Shown: positions 55,193-63,495, numbered from the stretch's first letter. The stretch is 64,000 bases of DNA from Metabacillus flavus (GCF_018283675.1 NZ_JAGVRK010000001.1:372001-436000); one strand, 5' to 3'. The notes: a model not told the origin generated them from the sequence alone. Numbers and translations are program-made.

Positions 55193-55543
55193 ATGGATGA
55201 GGCTAGAAGAAACAAGAAAAGAATGGATGAGCTAGGCAGAGTTTTCATTGATGACCTGAATGAAATTCCTCAAAATATGACAGAAGAAGAAACAAAGCAA
55301 TTTTGGGAGAAGCATGCAATGAGCGAGGGCTTGCTGAATGAAACACATATTGAAGATGAGGAGGATTTGCCTTTACCCCGCAAGCAGTCCACTAAGCCCA
55401 TTAACCTTAGAATAGAAAGCGACCTGCTGTCCCGGCTTCAGAAGGTGGCTGAAAAGAAAAATGTACCCTATCAGACTTTATTAAAGCAGTTTGTGGCAGA
55501 GAGAGTCTATGAAGAAGAGAAGAGAGAGAAAATTTTGTACTAA
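55193..55543 (+). CDS. brnA: BrnA-type antitoxin
   Basis: 116 residues. The C-terminal ribbon-helix-helix is clear: KPINLRIESDLLSRLQKVAEKKNVPYQTLLKQFVAERVYEE (about 66-106; landmarks INLRIESDLL and PYQTLLKQFV). The N-terminal 60 residues are acidic (FIDDLNEIPQNMTEEETKQF) and should wrap the toxin. ATG with AAAGGAGGCAGTAAAG upstream, located right after BrnT. With the toxin disrupted it may persist as a solitary antitoxin or repressor. Ends in a terminator. Confidence 0.82.
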   Translation: MDEARRNKKRMDELGRVFIDDLNEIPQNMTEEETKQFWEKHAMSEGLLNETHIEDEEDLPLPRKQSTKPINLRIESDLLSRLQKVAEKKNVPYQTLLKQFVAERVYEEEKREKILY

Positions 55544-55552
55544 AATACACAC

Positions 55553-55578
55553 AAAACCACCCTTCCAGGTGGTTTTTT
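55553..55578. terminator. Terminator between brnA and the SEC-C gene
   Basis: AAAACCACC pairs with GGTGGTTTTTT around CTTCCA. Confidence 0.85.
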
Positions 55579-55584
55579 CACATC

Positions 55585-56761
55585 CTATTTCCCGCAGCAC
55601 TTCTTGTACTTCTTCCCGCTTCCGGAAGGGCATGGAGCATTGCGGGTGATATTGTTTGTTGGGGCAGAGGGTGCTGGCGGTGTGAATACGATCCTCCCCC
55701 TAGTGGTTTTCGCTTCTCTTTTTTCGATTATCGATTTCCATGTTTGCAGTTTCGGGTGGTCCACGCCGCTGATTATGCAGGTTGCGTACAGATCCCTTTC
55801 AAATTCAAGAAGACCATTGTCATATCCTTGTTCCATAAAGTCTACCAGTTTGGGAATGGCCTCGGTTGACAGCTGGCTGCATAACGCTTCTGCCATCAGT
55901 GTTTTCGCTGTAAGATCGGTGGCTTGAATCGAAGAGGGATAAAAGTTTTTCGACAGCAAGCTCAGATTTACTATTTTTCAGTACCGCTATGGATGAGTAA
56001 AATTCATCTGGATCCAGTGCGCAGGGGGCTACACATGTGATTACTTCATCGGTGCCGATTTTGATTAACGCTGCTTCCACTTCTTCAACCAGGATTTCTT
56101 CCCTGCCGCGCAACGTCAGTTTTGCAAGATCTTCAACTAACGAATGGATTTTCAGTTCGCCTGCAGCATAGACAGCCATATAGCCTTTATAGGTAAAATA
56201 ATCTTGTTTCGTTTCTTGCTGGATGATCTCCTCAATTTCCTCTGATGTATAGGCGTTCCATTTAATCAAACGATCTGTAATACGCTTGCAATACGTATAA
56301 AGGTTGTCATTATAAAGCCCTTGAGATTCCATTTCATCAGTGACCCTTGAGTGTTCATTCTGGAGTTCACTGATTGAAAGGTGATTGAGTTTAATGATGC
56401 TTTCCAGCTGAGTAAGATGCTCCTCTTCCATAACGGGCCGGACCTCTTCAAAATGTCCCTCAATTCGTTCGGAATCCAAATGGCTGAAAATCGTACGATA
56501 CCAGTACAGGTTGTGATCCTTTTTCTTAAGAAGATCCACCAGCCGCTGAGCGCCAGCCTGACCGATCTGATAGGAGTATGTATAGGGCAATATGGTATTG
56601 GTCTGATTGTTAGGCGTGTTTTTATCGTTAGCATCCAGTGCAAGGTGGAAGGTCTCATCGTTTCCCAAACGGGCGTCATCGATTTTTTTTAGTGCGAAAT
56701 CCTGGAGAATCGGGTCTTCGCTTAGTATGAAGGGCTGAAGGGTTTTTAGAAAGTTAGGCAT
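55585..56761 (-). pseudogene. HEAT-like SEC-C protein, frameshifted near its C-terminus
   Basis: The frame from 56761 encodes helical, HEAT-like sequence (FILSEDPILQDFALKKIDD, GQAGAQRLVDLLKKKDHNLY, ELKIHSLVEDLAKL) to LFDSSHR and then an unnatural SYSENTDGRS tail that stops at 55820. A second frame overlaps it and reads TDLTAKTLMAEALCSQLSTE to a C-terminal SEC-C zinc motif, APCPSGSGKKYKKCCGK, ending at 55585. The two join naturally at about 55915 as SSHR-TDLTAK, giving about 391 residues. Cause: one extra base or two missing. Function unknown; SEC-C repeats bind zinc and occur in many otherwise unrelated proteins. Confidence 0.7.
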
Positions 56762-56861
56762 TAGCTGATGCTCCTTTAAATACGTTTATCTTTCCTTCCA
56801 CTATTTTAGCATTGGCAGGAATGAGGCAGGTATAATAATAGAAAAACAGGAGGAATGGGAG

Positions 56862-57254
56862 ATGGAGAAAGTGGTTAACTATAAGTTGAAATCTCACATA
56901 TTAGAAGCAGTAGAAAATCAGCTGAAGATGAATGATCCAAAGTGCACGAAACAGACATTAAACCGGTTAGTTGATTCAGGGTTCAAAACAGAACAGTCAA
57001 AAGAGATGATCGCCGCTATACTTGCAGAAGAAATGTGGTATGTCATGAATGATAATGAGCTATTTAATCCAAAGCGGTATGCGAAAAAGCTTTCATTGCT
57101 TCCGGACTATTTAGAGGCAGGGGAATCCAAAAATACAACAAGAACATTGAAAGCTGAACCTGCAATTGGCAGAAATGAACCTTGCAAGTGCGGCAGTGGC
57201 AAGAAATTTAAAAAGTGCTGCGGACTGAGTAATAACAAGCGAATGGAGCAGTAA
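56862..57254 (+). CDS. Small SEC-C motif protein
   Basis: 130 residues. An N-terminal helical domain (KSHILEAVENQLKMND, TKQTLNRLVDSGF, AILAEEMWYVMND) and a C-terminal SEC-C zinc motif, IGRNEPCKCGSGKKFKKCCG (about 103-122). It is divergent to the larger SEC-C gene, whose tail has the same motif. Function unknown. ATG after AGGAGGAATGGGAG. Directly upstream of the first repeat array. Confidence 0.8.
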   Translation: MEKVVNYKLKSHILEAVENQLKMNDPKCTKQTLNRLVDSGFKTEQSKEMIAAILAEEMWYVMNDNELFNPKRYAKKLSLLPDYLEAGESKNTTRTLKAEPAIGRNEPCKCGSGKKFKKCCGLSNNKRMEQ

Positions 57255-57332
57255 ATCGGTACGAAAAGGTTAATTTAGAGGGGAAATTCAATCATTCATG
57301 CGATAAGAAAATAGATCTGCATCAACCACCAG

Positions 57333-57446
57333 CTTATGATGAAAAATCCGCAGCTTATGATGAAATTTGTGTGACTTATGATGAAATTTTCAAATTTATG
57401 ATGAATTTTCAGTGACTTATGATGAAAATTTAAGATTTATGCTGAA
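57333..57446 (+). repeat. Array of six 11-mers every 20-21 bp (array A1)
   Basis: CTTATGATGAA or a one- or two-base variant starts at 57333, 57354, 57375, 57395, 57416 and 57436. The intervening 9-10 bases vary but are mostly AT-rich. The fifth unit, CTTATGATGAAAATTTAAGA, is identical to the fifth unit of array A2, and the sixth is the variant TTTATGCTGAA in both. The gap 57255-57641 contains no gene. Period about two helical turns. Confidence 0.9.
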
Positions 57447-57641
57447 TGACACATATTAAGCCAACAATGGATATTATTAATAGATACCGCTTTGAAAATG
57501 AGATTGGTACAAACATAAGAAACCGCTTGGTAAACCAGGCAGCACGTAATTTGCATACTTTACTTTCACGCTTGCATTTTATGAAATACACTGAATATAA
57601 TTACCACATGACGAATTTCGGATAAATAAGGAGGTTATAAG

Positions 57642-58127
57642 ATGTGGAAAAAATTATTTCGTTCATCAAAAGATGAAGAGGACGATAGAGCAAGCTTATT
57701 TGCAGAACTTCAACAAGACGAAATGTTTCAGGAAATGGTAAGAAAAGCTGAAGAAAGATTAGAATTTTTGCTTGAACTAGATAAACTGTGCGATAAATGT
57801 ATTTATTTGCTTGAGAGTCCTTTTGAAAGATTAGATATGGTTGATTTAATTGTAAATGAAATAGAAGAATTAAAACCCAAAATACAGGTTTTTCAAAAAA
57901 GTGCAGATTCAAAATTTGACCATAAAGAAATTAAAAATACGGTAACTCCCTATCTCAAATTATCGGAGTTAATGATTGGCAATCACAAAGATTCTAAAGG
58001 CATAATAAGTTTAATAAATTCAGGTGAAGATTCTCAATCAAAAAAAATGCAAAAATCACTTGAAAAATCCATCTATAGTATATTAAAAATCAAAAACCAA
58101 ATTAGTAAAATGTTTGATATGCGTTAG
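57642..58127 (+). CDS. Hypothetical helical protein (161 aa) between array A1 and LXG module 2
   Basis: ATG at 57642 with AAGGAGGTTATAAG upstream, so translation is likely. The product starts MWKKLFRSSKDEEDD and is predicted to be helical and charged throughout (MVRKAEERLEFLLELDKLCDK, landmark EERLEFLLELDKLCDKC). It has two close cysteines (CDKC, about 49-52) but no complete metal motif. No family recognised. Very AT-rich. It faces the convergent toxin operon across a terminator. Could be an immunity or regulatory protein, without evidence either way. Confidence 0.6.
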   Translation: MWKKLFRSSKDEEDDRASLFAELQQDEMFQEMVRKAEERLEFLLELDKLCDKCIYLLESPFERLDMVDLIVNEIEELKPKIQVFQKSADSKFDHKEIKNTVTPYLKLSELMIGNHKDSKGIISLINSGEDSQSKKMQKSLEKSIYSILKIKNQISKMFDMR

Positions 58128-58176
58128 TCACATTTCAGTACATATACGATTGTTGTTTAGCTTGAAAATAATGCAG

Positions 58177-58216
58177 AAAAAAACCCGAATAAATGATATT
58201 AATCTTTATTCGGGGG
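58177..58216 (-). terminator. Terminator of LXG module 2 operon
   Basis: On the minus strand CCCGAATAAA pairs with TTTATTCGGG, followed by TTTTTTT. Confidence 0.85.
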
Positions 58217-58226
58217 GCTCTATATT

Positions 58227-58673
58227 TTAAAAAGCTCCAATACTCATTTCTACATACGAAGTACCATCATAGGTTTGTTTGAGTTCCACAAAAAAAGGAG
58301 TTGTCTGAGGTAATTCATTCACTTCCAGATATTGAGCTAATTCCCAATAGGTTTCCTGTGACTTCTCGTTGAATTCTCCAGCTATTCTGGCTGTAATTAA
58401 TCCATAGACACCAAAATAGCTTTTAAACGTAATGTCGTGCTCTTTTCGGTCTTCAATTCTGTCTTCCTCAATAGGTATAAATATTTCCGATGTCATCACC
58501 TCTGAATTCGGGTCGCTGAGTATGGAAAAAAACAGCGGACCCTTCGGGGTAACTCCTTTATCTGCAAGGAGCTTTTGGAAATCCCGAATGGCAAGTCCGA
58601 TTTCATCCGGCACGAAACGATAATATTTGGAGGCTACGTTTCTGTAAGTAATCTCAGTATTTTCCTCGATCAT
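58227..58673 (-). CDS. DUF5085 protein (second copy)
   Basis: 148 residues. The pattern ENTEITYRNVASKYYRFVPDEIGLAIRDFQKLL (landmark NVASKYYRF) and GVTPKGPLFFSILSD is DUF5085, a GyrI-like small domain seen downstream of Bacillus LXG toxins. It overlaps the preceding DUF5085 gene by ATGA (58673-58670), so the two are translationally coupled. Probably an accessory or immunity protein; direct evidence is lacking. Confidence 0.75.
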   Translation of the reverse strand: MIEENTEITYRNVASKYYRFVPDEIGLAIRDFQKLLADKGVTPKGPLFFSILSDPNSEVMTSEIFIPIEEDRIEDRKEHDITFKSYFGVYGLITARIAGEFNEKSQETYWELAQYLEVNELPQTTPFFVELKQTYDGTSYVEMSIGAF

Positions 58674-59128
58674 GAAGCATAGCCTTCTTCCTTGATTGGC
58701 ACGTAAAGATCAATCATGTACTCCCCATATACCTCCAGCAGAACACAATAATAGGTTTCCGTTAATTGGATCTCATTTTCTGTGGCATAATCCTTTACCT
58801 TCTGATAGGCAGCATAAAAATCGGGCTCTTCTTGGGCCTGACGTAAAACCAGTGCATTATCAACTGTGAACGTATCCATATATTGAAAATCGCCATTCTT
58901 CTCAAAGGTGATCGAATCGTTGATTGGCATAAAGTAAGTAAAATTGCCGGTCTCAGCATTCCTGACTGCCTCATTGTATGTAAAAAAGATAGGGCCGTTT
59001 CTATATATGTCATGTGAGAGAAGGAGCGTTTCCATAACGAAATTGCCCTCCTGCCAATTATTCTTTGGCTGGCTGATAACGTAAGTAATCAAATGATCAA
59101 AAATTAATGGTTTTTTTTCAATGGGCAT
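58670..59128 (-). CDS. DUF5085-like protein (first copy)
   Basis: 152 residues from the ATG at 59128 (MPIEKKPLIFDHL), seven bases after AAAGGAGCGG; the frame is open 50 codons further but that part overlaps the upstream membrane gene. It contains NGPIFFTYNEAVRNAETGNFTYFMPIND (landmarks NGPIFFTYN and TYFMPIN) and YYCVLLEVYGEYMIDLYVPI, aligning in outline with the next gene, so the two look like an old tandem duplication. Part of the LXG module 2 operon. Confidence 0.72.
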   Translation of the reverse strand: MPIEKKPLIFDHLITYVISQPKNNWQEGNFVMETLLLSHDIYRNGPIFFTYNEAVRNAETGNFTYFMPINDSITFEKNGDFQYMDTFTVDNALVLRQAQEEPDFYAAYQKVKDYATENEIQLTETYYCVLLEVYGEYMIDLYVPIKEEGYAS

Positions 59129-59132
59129 TTGT

Positions 59133-59900
59133 CTACCGCTCCTTTTCTTCCGTTTCTGAGTAAAGATAGCCCCTTTCATTATAATTGAAGCTTTTAAAAC
59201 GATACTTACAATATAAAATGATGAGTTGTTCTGGAAGAACATAAATAATCGTATACGAAATAGAAATAAATATAGCAACCATTGCTATTGTCTCTATGCT
59301 AGCTAGACCCAAAACTCTAACTACATGTTGAATAATAAAAACCAATGCTGTGCTTCCCACAATTATAGTTGGCAGATGAAGCCTCTTTTCAATTTTTTCC
59401 CTCCGTATATCAGAGGAAGAACCAGTTTTATAATGTCCTCGATTTATTAAAATGCTATATCTAACAAAAATACAAACCAATAACAATATTCCAAAAAACA
59501 TTGCTATATTCGTAAAGGATATTAGCATATTTTCTGTTATTCCTTCATTTTCACCTATTAAAAACAAAGCGATTAAAAAAAATGAAACTCCAAAATTTTG
59601 GGTCGTTATTATACTTACTAAATACTGTATTTTTTCAGCTTTTTTGTAAACAAATGGAAAAGAAAAAAGAATAGAACACCCAATCAATACCATCGTAATA
59701 ATGAAATGAACATTCCTAATTTCATCTGAATTAGGATAATTAGTGTATTTACCGGCCACATTATAGGTTAAAAACCAAACTAAAAATTGTAAAGCTGAGC
59801 CAAGTAAAAGTGCACCTGCAAGGGAATTTGGGCTTTGCCTCCCGCTTTCTAGCGGCTTTCGGAGAACTCTAAAATCTTCAACAGACAAGTATTTCTTCAA
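59133..59900 (-). CDS. Six-helix membrane protein, likely immunity protein of LXG module 2
   Basis: 255 residues. A conserved N-terminus (EDFRVLRKPLESGRQSPNSLAG), six membrane helices and a C-terminal YVLPEQLIILYCKYRFKSF, NYNERGYLYSETE. Two relatives lie further right, 62743-63481 (broken) and from 63496 past the window edge, sharing SGRQSP, YVLPEQL and FNERGYLYSE. Its place directly behind a pore-type LXG toxin and its multiplication fit an immunity family. ATG at 59900. Stop is four bases before the next start. Confidence 0.7.
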   Translation of the reverse strand: MKKYLSVEDFRVLRKPLESGRQSPNSLAGALLLGSALQFLVWFLTYNVAGKYTNYPNSDEIRNVHFIITMVLIGCSILFSFPFVYKKAEKIQYLVSIITTQNFGVSFFLIALFLIGENEGITENMLISFTNIAMFFGILLLVCIFVRYSILINRGHYKTGSSSDIRREKIEKRLHLPTIIVGSTALVFIIQHVVRVLGLASIETIAMVAIFISISYTIIYVLPEQLIILYCKYRFKSFNYNERGYLYSETEEKER

Positions 59901-59947
59901 TGTATTACCTCATTTCATTTTAGGGAAATTTCTTCTTAAATGCTAAA

Positions 59948-61453
59948 TCAGTGGAACCAATCTTTAATGCTATTCATAACGGACTTTCCTTTTTTGTCTT
60001 CTTTGGTAAGCAGGTAATTTAGTCCTAATCCAACCGCAGCCCCAACCGCTGTACCTACTCCAGGAATCGGTATTACTGCTGTAAATAAAGCTGTTGATCC
60101 TGTCTGTACAGCGCCAGTTACCGCAGTTTCCACCAATGTATCCACTGTAGCTCTTCCAACCGCTTTCGTATTATCAAGTCCATCTTTTTTTGCATCCTGG
60201 TAATTATCAGAAAAGCTCAATGCTGCTCCAACCGGTGCTAAAATTTTCGCTTGTTTTATATAATTCTTGTAATCTGCTACATCGGTAACTGCCTCTGCTG
60301 CGCCTTTAACAGTAGCTTTTCCAATCGTCTTTACTTTTTCTAAGTTTTTTGCATCCTTATTCCAGTATTGCAAGTGCTGATTATTTTTAAGAATATCGTT
60401 CCCTGCTTTAGACCAACCGTTACTGCCAGACTTCATTGTACTAAACTTAATAGTAGCTGTCCTTGTTTTTGCAATTTGATAGTGTCTTGGCTTCCATTTT
60501 GAACGGTCTTTCGGAAGGCCTCTCATTAATTCTTTATAAACCTGACTATTTTCTTCAATTTTGATGCCAAGCGATTTTAGTGCTTCTTCGGTTGCGGTAA
60601 TACGTGGAAGATATTTGCCTGAAGCATGGTCAAGGCCTCTTTCAATATTCAGTCCGTTACGTGCTCCATACATTTTTCTGCTTATGTTTACATCAAAAAG
60701 AGCTGTTTTAAATCGATCAGCCATCGTAAAATAATCGTTTACTGTATTTCCTTTTTCCGGGCTTGATACTGCTTTTCCATTATTTTTGTCAATCCCTTTT
60801 CTTATAGGAGCAGCCGCAGTTAATACACTCCATTCCGAAGCAGGAAAATCAAAGTCGGTAAGACCGTATGACATCATCGTTTCAACATCATCCACCCAAA
60901 GCTTCATTTTATTAATCTCATCGGAAACCGATTTAAGGGCTGCGAGCTGTGAGGAATCAAACTCGTTTAGCTGCTGAATGGTTTGATCACGCAGTTTTTG
61001 AGCCTGGCTGATATCTGTCTGGACGTCACTGTCGTCGAGATTGGGTAATGCAACAATGTCTGATACCTGAGTCAAGCTGGTGTTGGTCTCATCGGTCAGT
61101 TCGCCGGTAATTTTTCCAAAAGAAGTTAACCCCCGCTCTACTTCGCCTTCAAGAAATTCCTGCCGGATGAAGCCTGATTCGTTTGATTCAAGAGAAGTAA
61201 GAGCGCTGTCCATATTTTTTAAAATAGTAGTGAAGCTTATTTTAAATGATTTGAAATATTCCAGGAACGGGATGTGGCAGCTTTCGTAGAAGGAGCGGAT
61301 AGCCTCACCGCCGGCTCCTTTCAGCGCATCGTCCATTGCAGCCAGGGCAGAAATTGATTTTTCAATTGCCTGAACCTCTGTTTCCAGCCTGGACAGCATG
61401 CTTATATTACGCTGTATGCCCTCATGAAAAGGCTTTACGTCTAAAACCTTCAT
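59948..61453 (-). CDS. LXG polymorphic toxin with glycine-zipper C-terminus (module 2)
   Basis: 501 residues from the ATG at 61453 (MKVLDVKPFHEGI), behind AGAGGTTGAATGT; an upstream in-frame start is less likely. LXG domain to about 215 with GGEAIRSFYESCHIPFLEYF (about 58-77). A central region (YGARNGLNIERGL, LPRITATEEALKSLGI) follows, then a hydrophobic glycine-rich segment (about 436-483, IPIPGVGTAVGAAVGLGLNYLL) and the tail MNSIKDWFH. The C-terminus resembles module 1 (GAAAIGFGISVGASYLL ... AGWFK), although the middle parts differ. Export would need a type VII system elsewhere in the genome. Confidence 0.85.
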   Translation of the reverse strand: MKVLDVKPFHEGIQRNISMLSRLETEVQAIEKSISALAAMDDALKGAGGEAIRSFYESCHIPFLEYFKSFKISFTTILKNMDSALTSLESNESGFIRQEFLEGEVERGLTSFGKITGELTDETNTSLTQVSDIVALPNLDDSDVQTDISQAQKLRDQTIQQLNEFDSSQLAALKSVSDEINKMKLWVDDVETMMSYGLTDFDFPASEWSVLTAAAPIRKGIDKNNGKAVSSPEKGNTVNDYFTMADRFKTALFDVNISRKMYGARNGLNIERGLDHASGKYLPRITATEEALKSLGIKIEENSQVYKELMRGLPKDRSKWKPRHYQIAKTRTATIKFSTMKSGSNGWSKAGNDILKNNQHLQYWNKDAKNLEKVKTIGKATVKGAAEAVTDVADYKNYIKQAKILAPVGAALSFSDNYQDAKKDGLDNTKAVGRATVDTLVETAVTGAVQTGSTALFTAVIPIPGVGTAVGAAVGLGLNYLLTKEDKKGKSVMNSIKDWFH

Positions 61454-61524
61454 ACATTCAACCTCTTTCTGCAACAATTGCTTAAGATAAACGTAATTTC
61501 TTTTCCATTCAGCGCTTTTAGTGC

Positions 61525-61818
61525 CTATTCCATTTCTAAAGGTCCGGAACGCCTTATGGTAGTGGAAGCCGTATCATCGGCATTTTTCATATAAGCAATG
61601 CATTGTCTTGTGGTTTCCACATTCTGTATAAGGATAGAATGATAGGTTACTAAGAGCTTCTCCAGCCGGCTGGAAAGATCGGTTAGCTCTGTTACGACAT
61701 CCAGTGTGTTTCCGGATATTGGATCTTCTGCGCTTGGCTTGAACGCTTTGGCGGCAATGGATATAGATTGCAGACCCTGTTCGGCTTCACCGTATACAAT
61801 TTTTATTTCTGAGGACAT
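61525..61818 (-). CDS. DUF5344 (YwqI-like) LXG partner of module 2
   Basis: 97 residues, helical: IKIVYGEAEQGLQSISIAAKAF, VVTELTDLSSRLEKLLVTYHSIL and MKNADDTASTTIR. Same position and layout as the gene at 50355-50624. ATG at 61818 after AAAAGGAGAATTGAG. Between the DUF5082 and LXG genes of the operon. Confidence 0.78.
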   Translation of the reverse strand: MSSEIKIVYGEAEQGLQSISIAAKAFKPSAEDPISGNTLDVVTELTDLSSRLEKLLVTYHSILIQNVETTRQCIAYMKNADDTASTTIRRSGPLEME

Positions 61819-61836
61819 CTCAATTCTCCTTTTCTA

Positions 61837-62214
61837 TTACTTCTTTGCAGCGGCCTGCTCCGCTTCTCTTGCCCTTTCAGCTGCTGCCTGCGCTTCTAGG
61901 GACGCGATGGCTGCTTGAATAGATTTAATTTCTGCGTTAAGGGATGTAATCTTCTCTGCAATTGCTTTAAAAATTTTTGAGAACTGAGTCCCGGTTATTT
62001 CCTGAAAGGAAGTTTTTATGCCGGATTCCCGCATCTCATCAAACGTATCAGCATGTTTTCCGTTCCAGGTTTCATCAGTCAGATCCGGCTCCATGCATTT
62101 TTGCTCGATCGCACTGAATTCCGCCAACTTGCTGTTTAATGTACTGCTAAATGCAGTCAGCCTTGATAGGTGCTCTTTTTTCTCTCTAAGCAGGTCATAA
62201 TAATATCCCAGCAA
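61837..62214 (-). CDS. DUF5082 (YwqH-like) LXG partner of module 2
   Basis: 125 residues, coiled-coil hairpin with the turn DETWNGKHADTFDEMRESG (W-x-G, about 48-66) and an alanine-rich C-terminus (SLEAQAAAERAREAEQAAAK). Start TTG at 62214, seven bases after AGGAGGT. First gene of the module 2 operon; relative of 49977-50339. The AT-rich 250 bases upstream should hold the promoter, which I could not define. Confidence 0.8.
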   Translation of the reverse strand: MLGYYYDLLREKKEHLSRLTAFSSTLNSKLAEFSAIEQKCMEPDLTDETWNGKHADTFDEMRESGIKTSFQEITGTQFSKIFKAIAEKITSLNAEIKSIQAAIASLEAQAAAERAREAEQAAAKK

Positions 62215-62466
62215 ACTAGATACCTCCTAATAAATTAACCCGAATTTCCATTATCTTTCAATATTTTCACAAATAATACACTATATGAAAATAGATATAA
62301 AGTTACAAATATCCAATTATGTATAAGTATATAGTTCTATTTTCCAAATTTAACAAAATTAAAACCTAAGAGATACAAATCGCAGGCTGTGGCTAGAAAA
62401 TAATTCTGACTAAGAACTTATAAGGTTACGTAAAAATAATAGTGAACGATTCAGGAGATTCGCAAG

Positions 62467-62581
62467 CTTATGATGAATTTTCATAGACTTATGATGAAAA
62501 TTCCGCAACTTATGATGAATTTTGACTGACTAATGATGAAATTTTAGTAACTTATGATGAAAATTTAAGATTTATGCTGAA
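62467..62581 (+). repeat. Array of six 11-mers every 20-21 bp (array A2)
   Basis: CTTATGATGAA or a close variant starts at 62467, 62488, 62509, 62530, 62551 and 62571, spaced 21, 21, 21, 21 and 20. Number, orientation, period, fifth unit and final variant TTTATGCTGAA are the same as in array A1 at 57333-57446. It lies in the gene-free interval 62215-62742, upstream of the LXG module 2 operon. The rest of that interval shows no gene. Confidence 0.9.
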
Positions 62582-62742
62582 AGATGCAAGTTTGCTGAGG
62601 AACCTTTAAGATAGCAAGCGGATCTTTACCGGGACAGTGTTCACATATAGTAAAAGATACTCGCCTCCCACTAATACGACCGGACCCGCAAAAGAAACGA
62701 TATAACGAAGCTACTCGATAATATTCATGGCTTTTTACAGTC

Positions 62743-63481
62743 TTAATCCTTTTCCGAGAAAAGATAGCCTCTTTTATTAAAGTTGAAGCTTTTGAATTTA
62801 AACTTGCAGTACAATAACAATAGCTGCTCTGGAAGAACAAACATCATGGTAAAAAATATAAGAATGCATATGGCACTTGCAATCATGAGTGTTGAAAATC
62901 CTGTTTGTATGTTAGTAAATATAAATATAATAAAATATACAATTCCGATGCCGGCAAGAATGGCCCCGGGAATGTAATCTGCTTTTTCATATTTTCTTCT
63001 TAAAGTGTCTTTTTTTGTACCCTGTTTATAATGTCCTTTATGTAAAAGAATGGCTAATCTCAAAATGGTAACCAGAAAAACAAGTAATCCAATGAAAAGG
63101 ATGGTTGTTGAAAAACCAATTAAGGTCTTTTGGTCAAGGGCCAATCCTGATTCAGCCGTACCTAAATTTATCAATGCCATCAATAGAGGAAAAAAACCAA
63201 ATATGCTCTGGGATACGATAATCACTTCTATAGATAAAAGGAATTGAATAAACAGCTGATAAACCGCTTAGTGCGAAGCCTGACCAAAACAAGTATGAGA
63301 AGATCTGGTCCTTGTGTGGAAAAATGGAATACTGGCCTATAAATTGTGTCAGAAAGAACCAGAACCATTGCAAAACAATGGATAGTAATAGATTGCCGCC
63401 TAAAGAATCAGGACTTTGTCTTCCGGATATGAAAGGACCTCTAAAAACCTCGAAATCTTCCGCTAATAATTTTTTGGACAT
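62743..63481 (-). pseudogene. Broken paralogue of the LXG module 2 immunity-like membrane protein
   Basis: From ATG 63481 (MSKKLLAEDFEVFRGPF, ribosome binding site GGAGAAAGGT) the frame matches the start of the 59133-59900 protein (SGRQSPDSLGGNLLLS) up to VYSIPFIYR and stops at 63152. A second frame carries the C-terminal half, IQFLLSIEVIIVSQSIFG to YVLPEQL-like FVLPEQLLLLYCKFKFKSF and RGYLFSEKD, ending at 62743. The halves overlap in the region corresponding to PFVYKKAEKIQYLVS of the intact copy, so a short out-of-frame deletion is likely around 63215-63260. Confidence 0.7.
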
Positions 63482-63495
63482 ACCTTTCTCCAATC

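Noticed and set aside
49977-62214. Type VII secretion machinery
   Set aside because: Only effectors and partners are present; no EssC/YukB ATPase, YukD, EsaA or YueB-type gene is found in the window.
57333-62581. CRISPR array
   Set aside because: The conserved core is only 11 bp with 9-10-bp gaps, far below CRISPR repeat and spacer sizes; no cas gene is present.
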